DNA of 64,000 nucleotides, from contig NZ_CP109009.1 of NCBI RefSeq assembly GCF_036226685.1, positions 3,534,001 to 3,598,000 on the forward strand, in the 5' to 3' direction. Under the pieces are notes generated by a model. It was not told the origin of the DNA. It made no database searches and saw only the letters and a list, made by a program, of their open reading frames with translations. Positions 17,960 to 26,628 of this stretch are shown here, piece by piece (the first letter of the stretch is position 1; each line of letters starts with the position of its first letter). The position numbers and the translations under genes were made by a program. The DNA comes from Streptomyces sp. NBC_00690 (lineage in GTDB: Bacteria; Actinomycetota; Actinomycetes; Streptomycetales; Streptomycetaceae).

Positions 17960-18457
17960 GGAGTGATGGTAGTCCGCGGGGCGTTCGAACCGGGGTGCGA
18001 TGCGGAACCCCTGCGGGTCTATGAGCGGATCTTGCTGAAGACCTTGGAATCAGCGACTGCGGTTCCAAGATCGCCTGTGATCCAGCTCTCCAGTGCTTTC
18101 GTATTGCGTTGTGTCGTGTCGTATGGTGTCGACTACGCCTGTAGCACTACACGGAGACCTTTGGCCTGCGCGCAAGCAGCTAGCAGTGAGCGCGGCAGTG
18201 AATCCAAGGGTCTCTTTCTGTGCTCGAAGCCGGAACTACCGGCATCGAAGACAGTGAATGACCTGTGGGCCGGGCCCTGAGCGCAAGAAGCATTCGGGGC
18301 GTGGATCCCGGTGCGTACTGTCCCTGCAACTGCGGCCAACCCAGCCGGAGCAGCCCCTTGGCGTGGGGCGGGGCAATCTCGTACCGGTGCCGGCCACCCC
18401 CCACCGGGCGCTCGACCGCTCACGAAGCGGTGCGTCCCGAGCACGCAAGGATCGACC
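17960..18457. other. 498-base intergenic region upstream of the peptide transporter gene
   Basis: No gene is seen. A hairpin-forming inverted repeat is present at 18043-18069 (CTTGGAA, 13-base loop, TTCCAAG). A T/G-rich stretch around 18085-18130 (TCGTATTGCGTTGTGTCGTGT and on) is the most likely promoter area for the transporter or for the divergent response regulator gene. The long leader could hold regulation that I cannot resolve by eye. Confidence 0.5.
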
Positions 18458-19957
18458 ATGGCGTCAAGCCTGACGAAGGACTCGACCGGTTCCACCGGTA
18501 CCGAGAAGACCTTCCTCGGCCACCCCCGCGGACTGGCCTTCCTCTTTATGACCGAGATGTGGGAGCGCTACAGCTTCTACGGGATGCGGGCGCTGCTCGT
18601 CCTCTACCTCTCCACGGAAGTGGTCGAGGGCGGACTCGGTATGAAGACCGCGACGGCGGTCGCGATCTACTCCGTCTACAACGCGATGGTCTATCTGCTG
18701 GCGCTCCCCGGCGGCTGGCTCGGCGACCGCGTCTGGGGTGCGCGCAAGGCGACCGCCATCGCCGGCGTGATCATCATGAGCGGCCACTTCATGTTGGCCG
18801 TGCCGGTGGACGCGATGTTCTTCGTGGGGCTTGCGTTCATCGCGGCGGGTTCTGGTCTGCTGAAGTCCAATATCTCCACGATGGTGGGCCATCTCTACCC
18901 CGACCGGAGCGACCCCCGTCGTGACGGTGGCTTCACGATCTTCTACATGGGCATCAACCTGGGTGCCGTCGCCGCCCCGCTGACGATCGGCTCGGTCGGC
19001 CAGAACGTCGACTGGCACCTGGCGTTCGCGATGTCCGGCGTCGGCATGGCGCTGGGTCTGGTCTTCTTCTTCCTGGGCTTTAGGCATCTGAGCCCCGACT
19101 CCAACCAGGTCCCCTCGCCGGCGTCCGCCGAGGAGCGTGCCGGGCTGCTGCGCAAGGGTCTGATCTGGGTCACCGTGGCCGCAGCCGCTTATGCAATCGT
19201 CGGTCTGACCGGCGCCTTCACCGTGGACTGGGTGCTCTGGCCGCTGACGATCCTCGGTCTGCTGCTGCCCGCGTGGTACCTGTTCAAGATCCGTCGTGAC
19301 AAGGATCTGACCCAGGTCGAGCGGTCCCGCATGTCCGGCTACATCTGGTTCTTCATCGCCGCAGCCGCGTTCTGGGCGATCTACGACCAGACCGGTTCGG
19401 TGCTCGCGCTCTTCGCGAAGGACAACACCGAGGCGACCCTGCTGGGCTTCGAGTTCCCGACCACCTGGTTCCAGTCGCTGAACCCGCTGTTCGTGATGAC
19501 GCTCGCGCCGCTGTTCGCCATGCTCTGGGTGGCGCTGTACAGGCGGAGCAAGGAGCCCAGCACCCTGTCGAAGTTCGCCTTCGCCCTGCTGATGGTCGGC
19601 GGCTCCTTCTTCGTGATGATGGTGGCGCAGGGGGTGGCCACGGGCGATGTGAAGGTGTCGCCGATGTGGCTGGTCAGCGTCTACTTCATGCAGACCGTGG
19701 GTGAGCTGTGCCTCTCCCCGGTGGGCATGTCGCTGACGACCAAGCTCGCCCCGCGGAAGTACGCGTCCCAGATGATGGGCGTCTGGTTCCTCGCCATGAC
19801 GGCGGGCAACTCGGTCATCGCCCTGTTGCAGTTGCTGGGCGCGTCCACGGACACACAGGGATGGTTCGCCAGCCAAGGCGTCGTCGCCGTACTGGCCGGT
19901 GTGGCGATCTTCATGTGGCGGCGGAAGGTACAGCCGCTCATGGGAGGCGTGAACTGA
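18458..19957 (+). CDS. POT-family proton-dependent peptide transporter
   Basis: A 499-residue member of the proton-coupled oligopeptide transporter family (DtpT-like), which imports di- and tripeptides with protons. The N-terminal family motif EMWERYSFYGMRALLVLYL contains the conserved ExxER and YG, in the first membrane helix. About 12-14 hydrophobic segments follow, with the second signature FTIFYMGINLGAVAAPL and the later SPVGMSLTTKLAPRKYASQMMGVWFL. The ATG at 18458 follows AAGGATCGACC; longer open frame upstream is not supported. It is monocistronic, closed by a hairpin terminator. Confidence 0.93.
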   Translation: MASSLTKDSTGSTGTEKTFLGHPRGLAFLFMTEMWERYSFYGMRALLVLYLSTEVVEGGLGMKTATAVAIYSVYNAMVYLLALPGGWLGDRVWGARKATAIAGVIIMSGHFMLAVPVDAMFFVGLAFIAAGSGLLKSNISTMVGHLYPDRSDPRRDGGFTIFYMGINLGAVAAPLTIGSVGQNVDWHLAFAMSGVGMALGLVFFFLGFRHLSPDSNQVPSPASAEERAGLLRKGLIWVTVAAAAYAIVGLTGAFTVDWVLWPLTILGLLLPAWYLFKIRRDKDLTQVERSRMSGYIWFFIAAAAFWAIYDQTGSVLALFAKDNTEATLLGFEFPTTWFQSLNPLFVMTLAPLFAMLWVALYRRSKEPSTLSKFAFALLMVGGSFFVMMVAQGVATGDVKVSPMWLVSVYFMQTVGELCLSPVGMSLTTKLAPRKYASQMMGVWFLAMTAGNSVIALLQLLGASTDTQGWFASQGVVAVLAGVAIFMWRRKVQPLMGGVN

Positions 19958-19996
19958 CGATCCACGGTGGACGGGTACGGACCGTCCGCGGGTGAT

Positions 19997-20010
19997 CTCG
20001 TACGTACGAG
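19997..20010. promoter_or_regulatory. Perfect 14-bp palindrome CTCGTACGTACGAG
   Basis: An uninterrupted dyad lies 40 bases after the transporter stop and directly before its terminator hairpin. Without a loop it is not a good RNA hairpin; it looks more like a protein-binding site. No gene starts nearby. Confidence 0.4.
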
Positions 20011-20012
20011 AG

Positions 20013-20049
20013 GGCCGTCGATCCGGAATCACTCCGGACGGCGGCCTTC
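20013..20049 (+). terminator. Terminator after the peptide transporter gene
   Basis: GGCCGTC (20013-20019) pairs imperfectly with GACGGCGGCC (20037-20046) around an inner CCGGA/TCCGG stem. CTTCTTGG follows. The remaining bases up to 20379 hold no gene that I can support, only short repeats such as GATCAGGCGGG around 20315 and 20378. Confidence 0.55.
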
Positions 20050-20379
20050 TTGGCTGATGGCTGCCGACCGGACGGAAGTGGTTCGGCGCCGGCCCGGGGC
20101 CGCCTCGCCGTAGTGGAGTGGGGTGCTGGTGCCTCTCCGAGGTGCACAGAGGGACGGCCTGCAACGTCCAGAACGCCTCGGCAAGGGTGCGAGCAGGGCG
20201 GGGAACGTCCAACCGGATGCCAGGAAAGCCGAAAGAGCACGCCTCGGCGGCGTGCTCGGCAACAGACGTGCGCCGCCCGGACCGGACGGCGGGAAATCAG
20301 ACGGAACCACTAGATCAGGCGGGACTGCGGGGTCGGACGGGACTTGCGGGATCGGGCGGACCCCTTGGATGAGTCGGGA

Positions 20380-20871
20380 TCAGGCGGGCGCGGCCAGCTC
20401 CGCCCATACGGTCTTGCCCGGCGCGCCCGGCACCCGGACGACGCCCCAGTCCAGGCAGAGCCGCTGGACGATGAACATGCCATGGCCACCGGGACGACCG
20501 GCGCGGTGCGGTGTACGGGGCGCGGGCTGGCCGGCGCCCCGGTCGGAGACCTCAAGCCGCAGCACCTTGCCGTCGCAGCCCACCTTCAGCTCCTCGGGGC
20601 CCTCGGCGTGCAGACAGGCGTTCGTGACCAGCTCCGAGACGACCAGCAGCACATCTTCGGCTGCGGCACGGCGATCGGCGGTGGCGGCGGGCAGCCAGCC
20701 CCAGTCGTAGAGCGCCTGGCGCGTGAAGTCCCGGGCGAGCGGAACAATGCCGCTGGCGCTCCCCAGGGCAAGGGTGCGCACCCGCCCACCGGGTACGCCG
20801 GAAGCAGCGCCAACGACGTCCTCCGGCTCGGGGCCGAGGTCGCCCGGCTGCTGCGGCCGGGTGGTGCTCAT
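20380..20871 (-). CDS. ATP-binding anti-sigma-factor-type kinase (RsbW-like)
   Basis: A 163-residue protein with a GHKL/HATPase_c fold of the RsbW/SpoIIAB type. Motifs are VLLVVSELVTNACLHAEG (N-box), RLEVSDRGAGQPAP (G1) and GGHGMFIVQRLCLDWGV (G2). Proteins of this class bind a SigB/SigF-type sigma factor and phosphorylate an STAS antagonist. Both partner types are encoded next door (21101 and 21899), so they form a likely partner-switching module. The first 40 residues are a Pro/Gly-rich extension. The order resembles the sigI-arsI locus of S. coelicolor; this is recalled, not checked. Confidence 0.85.
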   Translation of the reverse strand: MSTTRPQQPGDLGPEPEDVVGAASGVPGGRVRTLALGSASGIVPLARDFTRQALYDWGWLPAATADRRAAAEDVLLVVSELVTNACLHAEGPEELKVGCDGKVLRLEVSDRGAGQPAPRTPHRAGRPGGHGMFIVQRLCLDWGVVRVPGAPGKTVWAELAAPA

Positions 20872-21100
20872 CAGCGCTTCACCTCACCGATTCACCAATT
20901 CGCGTTCGTATCTCAACAGGTCAGCGTGGCCGCCGCGCGTCAGAGCGCCGCCGCACACACATTCAGAGTGCCGGACGGCGGACCTTCGCGTGGCCCCGCG
21001 GAAGTTCTCCTGCCCTGTCGCGTGGTGACAACACTCACTACGCCGAAAGCGGATCTCACCGCGCGGACGGCGCATGCGCCGCATCCACCGCATAGGGCAC

Positions 21101-21469
21101 TCAGCTCGCCAGAGCGTCCTCAACCGTGTCATGCACGGTGAAGACCGCTTCTGCTCCGGTGATCTCCAGCACCCGCGCCACAACGGGCAGCATGCCGGCC
21201 AAATGGACCCCTCCCCCGGCCGCCTCGGCCTTGAGTCGCGCACCGAGCAGCACATTGAGCCCGGTGGAGTCGCAGAACTCCAGTTCGGAGCAGTCCACGA
21301 CCAGGCGTGACCGCCCCTTGGCGAGCGCCTCGTCCAGAGGAACGCTCAGCAGGTCGGCCGTGTGGTGATCCAATTCACCTGCCGGCCGCACCACTTCACT
21401 GCCGCCCTCGGTCCGAACCTCGACCTGAAGTCGGCCACGATTCGCGCTACCGACCGTCCCGCGATCCAT
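21101..21469 (-). CDS. STAS-domain anti-sigma factor antagonist
   Basis: A 122-residue SpoIIAA/RsbV-like STAS protein. It shows the typical strand VVRPAGELDHHTADLL, the phosphorylation loop ELEFCDSTGLNVLLGA with S68 as likely phospho-acceptor, and HLAGMLPVVARVLEITG. Unphosphorylated antagonists bind the anti-sigma ATPase and free the sigma factor; the neighbouring genes at 20380 and 21899 would be its partners. The gene starts eight bases after the stop of the small gene at 21478-21693, which suggests co-transcription. Confidence 0.9.
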   Translation of the reverse strand: MDRGTVGSANRGRLQVEVRTEGGSEVVRPAGELDHHTADLLSVPLDEALAKGRSRLVVDCSELEFCDSTGLNVLLGARLKAEAAGGGVHLAGMLPVVARVLEITGAEAVFTVHDTVEDALAS

Positions 21470-21477
21470 GTCCGTCC

Positions 21478-21693
21478 CTACTTCGCCGTGTGAGCCGTGT
21501 GAGCCGTGTCACCGGATATAGCCGTCCGTCGCGCGGCACCGGCCATGGCGTGCGCCACAGCCCGTCTCCGCTCTCCGCGGGCCTTCGCCAGCCGGTCCGC
21601 AGGACGGCGAGGCGCCGGCTGCGTGACCGGTGGTGTCCGGTGCGGAACCACCGCGACGTCATACGACTCATCACGGCGGCTTCCCTCGAACAT
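21478..21693 (-). CDS. Small hypothetical protein upstream of the STAS gene
   Basis: A 71-codon frame starts at the ATG complementary to 21691-21693 with an excellent ribosome-binding site (GGAGGAGGCGTA before the ATG). It ends eight bases before the STAS start. The product is basic (ADRLAKARGERRRAVAHAMAGAARR) with no known domain. The strong site and close spacing make it a likely first gene of the STAS transcript, or a leader peptide that sets its translation. It could still be chance. Confidence 0.5.
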   Translation of the reverse strand: MFEGSRRDESYDVAVVPHRTPPVTQPAPRRPADRLAKARGERRRAVAHAMAGAARRTAISGDTAHTAHTAK

Positions 21694-21898
21694 TACGCCT
21701 CCTCCATGGGACTCGGCCAGCAGAACTCCCCAACAAACCAAGCATTTCGGACATTTGACACTTGCAACGCCCCCGGGGGAGCGGGTAGGTCTGGAAGGGA
21801 CCACGAGAACCAACCCCACGACGGCTTTGGAGGCGCCGCTCACCGCAGCGCATGTAGAGGCATCGGCAGCCTTGTGCCGAGCACGATGGAGGAGACCC

Positions 21899-22876
21899 AT
21901 GTCAGCCCCCACCCCGCACCACCCCCGACGCCCCGACGTCCCCGCCGCCCCTCGCGTCGGCACCGCCCTGGTGGAGCACCCAGGGCAGCCCACCCGTGCC
22001 GAAGCCGCCCACGGCGCGGAACTCGACGAGGCCGACGCCCCCGCAGCCACGGAGTTCACCGGAAGCCGCGACATCAACGGGAACGCCCCCTTCGACGAGA
22101 TGGCACCGCTGGACGCGCGAGCCCTGTCGAAGACCCTCTTCGCCCGGTTGGAAAACCTCGAAGAAGGCACCTACGAGTACGCGTACGTCCGCAACACCCT
22201 CGTCGAGCTCAATCTGGCGCTGGTCAAGTTCGCCGCCTCCCGCTTCCGCTCCCGCAGCGAGCCGATGGAGGACATCATCCAGGTCGGCACGATCGGCCTG
22301 ATCAAGGCGATCGACCGGTTCGACCTCGACCGCGGCGTGGAGTTCCCCACCTTCGCCATGCCGACGATCGTCGGCGAGATCAAGCGGTTCTTCCGCGACA
22401 CCAGTTGGTCGGTGCGCGTCCCCCGCAGACTCCAGGAGCTCCGTCTCGAACTGGCCCGCGCGGGCGACGAGCTCTCACAGCGGCTCGACCGGGCCCCGAC
22501 CACGGCCGAACTCGCCGCCCACCTCGACCTCGGCGTGGACGAGGTCGTCGAAGGCATGGTCGCCAGCAACGCCTACACGGCCGCCTCGCTGGACGCCCAG
22601 TCGGACGGCGAGGACGTCGGTGACACCGAGGGCACCCTCGCCGATCGCATCGGCTACGAGGACCATGGACTCGAAGGCGTCGAGTACATCGAATCCCTCA
22701 GGCCGCTGATTGCAACCCTTCCGCCACGGGACCGTAAAATTCTCTCCCTGCGTTTCGTCGCAAACATGACACAGTCCGACATCGGCGAAGAGTTGGGCCT
22801 GTCTCAAATGCATGTGTCCCGACTGCTCTCCCGTACCCTCGCCAAGCTGCGCAAAGGGCTCACACTCGATGAGTGA
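21899..22876 (+). CDS. SigB/SigF-type RNA polymerase sigma factor
   Basis: A 325-residue group 3 (SigB/F/G) sigma factor. Region 2 is seen in LVKFAASRFRSRSEPMEDIIQVG and IDRFDLDRGVEFPTFAMPTIVGEIKRFFRD, region 3 in SVRVPRRLQELRLELARAGDELSQRL, and region 4 with a helix-turn-helix in LPPRDRKILSLRFVANMTQSDIGEELGLSQMHVSRLLSRTL. The N-terminal 75 residues are a variable leader. Start ATG at 21899 follows GGAGGAGACCC. It is divergent from the STAS and small genes. Upstream, TTGACA at about 21754 and GGGTAG near 21783 may mark vegetative and SigB-type promoters. It probably serves stress or development; the exact regulon is unknown. Confidence 0.93.
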   Translation: MSAPTPHHPRRPDVPAAPRVGTALVEHPGQPTRAEAAHGAELDEADAPAATEFTGSRDINGNAPFDEMAPLDARALSKTLFARLENLEEGTYEYAYVRNTLVELNLALVKFAASRFRSRSEPMEDIIQVGTIGLIKAIDRFDLDRGVEFPTFAMPTIVGEIKRFFRDTSWSVRVPRRLQELRLELARAGDELSQRLDRAPTTAELAAHLDLGVDEVVEGMVASNAYTAASLDAQSDGEDVGDTEGTLADRIGYEDHGLEGVEYIESLRPLIATLPPRDRKILSLRFVANMTQSDIGEELGLSQMHVSRLLSRTLAKLRKGLTLDE

Positions 22877-22902
22877 ACACCCCCCTCGCGACCTCCCGGG
22901 AC

Positions 22903-22935
22903 AGGGCCTTTTCCCCTAGGGAAGGGGCCCTTCCT
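22903..22935 (+). terminator. Terminator after the sigma factor gene
   Basis: AGGGCC (22903-22908) pairs with GGCCCT (22926-22931), with further inner pairing of TTTTCCC and GGGAA. TTCCTC follows. It lies 26 bases after the sigma stop codon. Confidence 0.6.
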
Positions 22936-22995
22936 CATGTTGACGAGGCTGGCTGGATCGGTTCCCATTGAGCCCGCATCAATGGGGGGACAATA

Positions 22996-24318
22996 ATGGC
23001 TCTTGGGGAGGGCTGCCCGTCCGCGTATTCAGCACTGGAAGAGCTGATGCGCCGACGCCTGGGCAGAGAATGTCTGTATGTGCCGTCATGCCGTTTGGGG
23101 CTCTACATCGCGCTGCGCCACTGGTGCCCGCCGGGCGGACGGGTGTTGATGTCACCCGTCAACGACGATGTGATCTTCTTCGTCGTCCTCGCCGCAGGAC
23201 TGCGCCCGGTGCAGGCGCCGCTGCGCGCCGACGACGCCTCGATCGACGTCGATGCGGTGCCCGCGTCGCTGTGGTCCGGTCTCTCGGCCGTGCTCACCAC
23301 CAATCTGTACGGAAATCCCGACCCCGCACCCGAACTGCGGGCCCGCTGCGACCGACTCGGCATCCCCCTCCTTGAGGACGCCGCACACGCCATAGGCAGC
23401 GAGGTGGCCGGCCAGCCCGTGGGAAGCTTTGGTGACGCGTCCGTCTTCAGCCTCTCCAAACACACGGGAGCCAAAACGGGCGGCTTCCTCGCCGTCGCCG
23501 ATCCGGCGCTGCGGGGGACACTTGAGCGGGCCCGGGACGAACTCCTCCAGCCGACGCGGCTGACGGCGGAACTGACCTACGGCCTGCGACCGTACGCCGA
23601 GGCCGGTGTGCGGGGACTGCGGCTCACGGGAGCGGCCCGGGCCGCCCTGAGGCTGCTCGGCCTTGAGGAGCGCGAGGACATCCGAATGGCACTGCGGCCC
23701 GGCGAGCTGAAGGACGCGGTCGCGGTCGCCCCCGCGCTCGACGACTTCGACTCCTGGATACGAGTGGACATGCACGACTACCGACTCAGCCCGGGTAGAA
23801 CGCGCCTACGGCGCACCGAGCGACTGCTCAACCGATTGGAACCGAGGCTGGACGCCTGCCGCAGCGGTACGGAGCGCCTCGCCGCCTCCCGCTGGGCGGC
23901 CCCGCACTCGGGACCCCACCAGCCCCTCTTTCGCGTACCCCTGCTGGTGGATGACCGGACGGCGGCGATGACCGCGCTCGCCCGGCACCGGATCACCACC
24001 GGATACCTCTACGACCCGCCGCTCGACACCTATGCGAGCGAGGCGTTCACCGACCCCTCGCCGGCACCCGGCAGCGCCGACTACTTCGCGCGGCACGCGC
24101 TGCCCGTCGATCCGCTCCGCGCCGAGCAGGTCATGTCGATACTGCACCGGTCCGGCATACGACCGGCGCCACCCGCTCCCGATGCCTCCCGCCCCACCGA
24201 TCCGTCCAGCGGCACCAGCCGGACCACCGAGGTGGCGACGGGCCTACGCAGCACCGCAGCACCGCACCCGAGGACCGCGGCGGGACACCCCGCCACCCAG
24301 GGCGAGACCGGTGGCTGA
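22996..24318 (+). CDS. DegT/DnrJ/EryC1/StrS-type sugar aminotransferase
   Basis: A 440-residue PLP-dependent aminotransferase of the sugar type, which turns a keto-sugar nucleotide into an amino sugar. Family marks are YVPSCRLGLYIAL, LTTNLYGNPDP, LLEDAAHAIGS (D128 for the PLP ring nitrogen) and SVFSLSKHTGAKTGG with the Schiff-base K155. The last 60 residues are a Pro/Thr-rich tail that belongs to no domain. It is the first gene of the plus-strand half of the polysaccharide cluster and overlaps the next gene by eight bases. GGGGGAC precedes the ATG. The normal DegT C-terminal region is shortened, so an unusual substrate is possible. Confidence 0.85.
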   Translation: MALGEGCPSAYSALEELMRRRLGRECLYVPSCRLGLYIALRHWCPPGGRVLMSPVNDDVIFFVVLAAGLRPVQAPLRADDASIDVDAVPASLWSGLSAVLTTNLYGNPDPAPELRARCDRLGIPLLEDAAHAIGSEVAGQPVGSFGDASVFSLSKHTGAKTGGFLAVADPALRGTLERARDELLQPTRLTAELTYGLRPYAEAGVRGLRLTGAARAALRLLGLEEREDIRMALRPGELKDAVAVAPALDDFDSWIRVDMHDYRLSPGRTRLRRTERLLNRLEPRLDACRSGTERLAASRWAAPHSGPHQPLFRVPLLVDDRTAAMTALARHRITTGYLYDPPLDTYASEAFTDPSPAPGSADYFARHALPVDPLRAEQVMSILHRSGIRPAPPAPDASRPTDPSSGTSRTTEVATGLRSTAAPHPRTAAGHPATQGETGG

Positions 24319-26611
24319 CATCACCCGACTGCGCAAGCCGTCCAATCCCGGCTCCGGGGACGCCCCGGTAGATCCGGGCCCACCCGACGTGCACGATCCG
24401 CGGCCCCCCGGGGAGATCCCGGAGCCGGCCGCGGGAGAACCGGCCGGGGACGCGGAAGGCGGCAGCGGAGACTCCATGTTCCGCAACGCCTACATGCTGA
24501 TGCTCTCCACCGGAGTCTCCGCGGGGCTCGGACTCGGCTTCTGGCTCGTCGCCGCCCGCTACTACAGCAAGGACGCCGTCGGCGAGGGTTCCGCGGCGAT
24601 CGCGGCGATGCGACTGCTCGCCTCCATCACCGCGACCACCATGATCGGCGCGGTGGTGCGCTACGTACCGCGCGCCGGACGCGCAACCGGTCCGCTGGTG
24701 TGGCGCACCTACCTGGCCAGTTCGCTCGTGGTCTGTCTGGCCTCGGTGGTCTTCCTCTTCACGCTCGACCTGTGGGGACCTTCGTACGAACCGCTCGACG
24801 GCGTCGGCCCCGGGCTCTTCTTCATCGCGGCCTGCGTCGGTTGGGCGCTGTTGACCCTCCAGGACGGAGTGCTCACCGGTCTGCGCAAGGCCGTCTGGGT
24901 GCCGGTCGGCAACGCCGTCTTCTCCATCGGGAAGCTGCTGCTGCTCGCCGCGTTCGCCGCGACCCTGCCCGTGCTGGGGATCTTCGTGTCCTGGGCGGCG
25001 GCCATGGTGCTGTCGGTGTTCCCGCTGGCCTGGCTGATCTTCCGCAAGCTGATACCCCAGCAGGCGGCGGCCGACCGGGACCGCGAGCCGCCGCGGATGA
25101 AGGAGATCGGCCGCTTCCTCGCCGGTGACTCGGTGGGTTCGCTGTTCTCACTGGCGATGATCAACCTGCTGCCGGTGATGGTCGCCGTCAACTTCGACGC
25201 CGAACACAACGGCTTCTTCTACATCGCGTACACGGTCGGCGGCACGATGGAGTTCATGGCCATCAACATGGCCTCGTCGCTCACCGCGCACGCCTCGCAC
25301 AGCCCCGAGACCCTGGCCGCCGGCGTACGCGGAGCCCTGCGCCGGATGGCGCTGCTGTTGGTGCCGGTCGTGCTGTTCCTGGTGCTCTTCGCCCCGCTGA
25401 TCCTCGCCCCCTTCGGGGCCGCCTACGCCGAGAACGGCACCACGGTCCTACGGCTGCTGGCCGCCGCAGCGCTGCCCCGGGTCGCCGTCGAGTTGTACAT
25501 CGGCGTGCTGCGCGTCCAGGGCCGCACCGGAATGCTCGCCGCGCTCCAGTGCACCATGTGCGCGCTGGTGCTGGGCAGTGCGGCGATGCTGCTCGGCGAG
25601 GTCGGCATCGCCGGCGCGGGCTGGGCGATGCTCGGCTCGATGCTGCTGATGGCGGTCGTGTCCGCACCGGGGCTGCGGGCCACGCTCGTCGGCCGGGAGC
25701 CCGCGCCTTCGCGGACCGCCAAGGTGCTGGGCCGCCTCGCCCGCTCGCTGCGCAAGGACGCAGCACCGGACGTCGAGTACGGCACCAGTTGGGCCCGCAA
25801 GGCCGCCGAGCGCCGCGAGGCGGCGGCGGAGGAGTACGCCAAGGAGTACGGCGAGGACTGGGCCCGCCAGACGGCGTACCTGCGCGGTGTGCACGACGAC
25901 ACCGCGACACCGGCGTTCGGCATCCCCATGTACGTACCGGACCGGACCGCGCAACAGGCCGCACAGCAGCGGGCCGCCAGTACACAGGTGTCGGTCAGCG
26001 ATGCGGCCGAGGGTCGGATCGCGCTCACGCTCTGGGTGCTGCTGGGGCTGGCGACCGTACTGTTCTGGGCGCCGCTGTTCCGGGCCCCGAACATCACCGG
26101 GGGCGAACTCTCCGGGACCGAGTTGATGAAGGCGCTGCCGCCCATCACCCTGACCGCGGGCGTACTGCTGATCGTGGTGCACAGCGCTGCGCTCTCCCTG
26201 CTGCGTCCGCGTCCATGGCTGTTGGGCGCCGGAATGCTGGCCACCTTCGCCGCTCTGCACAGCGCTCCCGCGGTGCTCGGCTGGGAACCGGAGCCGGTGG
26301 AGGGCGCGTGGTACGAGACACTGGCACGCTTCCTCGCGTCGGCCGGGGGGATGGAGAGCACCGAGCCCCTGTTGCGCTGGCTGCCGACCGTCTGCCAACT
26401 GTTCTGCCTGGTGGCGGTGCTGGCACTGGCACGCGGCCTGGAGCTTCCGGTGCCGGCCCAGTGGGGGGTCCTCTGGCTGCTCGCGGTGTGTGGTTGGGCA
26501 CTCCAGCGCCCGCTGGCACCCGTTGCGCTGCCGCTTCAGCTGATCCTTGCCTGTGCGGCATTGGCACTCATCTGGATACGCGCGGCGCGTAGTACGCCGT
26601 CAAGGAACTGA
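24311..26611 (+). CDS. Wzx-like polysaccharide flippase with extra C-terminal membrane domain
   Basis: A 766-residue membrane protein. Residues about 55-475 have the 12-helix composition of the MOP superfamily (Wzx/MATE) lipid-linked sugar flippases: MLMLSTGVSAGLGLGFWLVAARYYSKDAVGEGS, FLAGDSVGSLFSLAMINLLPVMVA and so on. A charged cytoplasmic linker (about 480-575, EYAKEYGEDWARQTAYL) follows. A second block of about five to six helices (580-766) contains WVLLGLATVLFW and ALHSAPAVLGWEPEPVEG and is not part of a standard flippase. It starts with GTG inside the aminotransferase gene (eight-base overlap). The probable job is moving a lipid-linked unit outward, with the added domain perhaps linking export to polymerisation. 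Confidence 0.75.
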   Translation: MADITRLRKPSNPGSGDAPVDPGPPDVHDPRPPGEIPEPAAGEPAGDAEGGSGDSMFRNAYMLMLSTGVSAGLGLGFWLVAARYYSKDAVGEGSAAIAAMRLLASITATTMIGAVVRYVPRAGRATGPLVWRTYLASSLVVCLASVVFLFTLDLWGPSYEPLDGVGPGLFFIAACVGWALLTLQDGVLTGLRKAVWVPVGNAVFSIGKLLLLAAFAATLPVLGIFVSWAAAMVLSVFPLAWLIFRKLIPQQAAADRDREPPRMKEIGRFLAGDSVGSLFSLAMINLLPVMVAVNFDAEHNGFFYIAYTVGGTMEFMAINMASSLTAHASHSPETLAAGVRGALRRMALLLVPVVLFLVLFAPLILAPFGAAYAENGTTVLRLLAAAALPRVAVELYIGVLRVQGRTGMLAALQCTMCALVLGSAAMLLGEVGIAGAGWAMLGSMLLMAVVSAPGLRATLVGREPAPSRTAKVLGRLARSLRKDAAPDVEYGTSWARKAAERREAAAEEYAKEYGEDWARQTAYLRGVHDDTATPAFGIPMYVPDRTAQQAAQQRAASTQVSVSDAAEGRIALTLWVLLGLATVLFWAPLFRAPNITGGELSGTELMKALPPITLTAGVLLIVVHSAALSLLRPRPWLLGAGMLATFAALHSAPAVLGWEPEPVEGAWYETLARFLASAGGMESTEPLLRWLPTVCQLFCLVAVLALARGLELPVPAQWGVLWLLAVCGWALQRPLAPVALPLQLILACAALALIWIRAARSTPSRN

Positions 26612-26628
26612 GCTACCTGGGGTGAACC

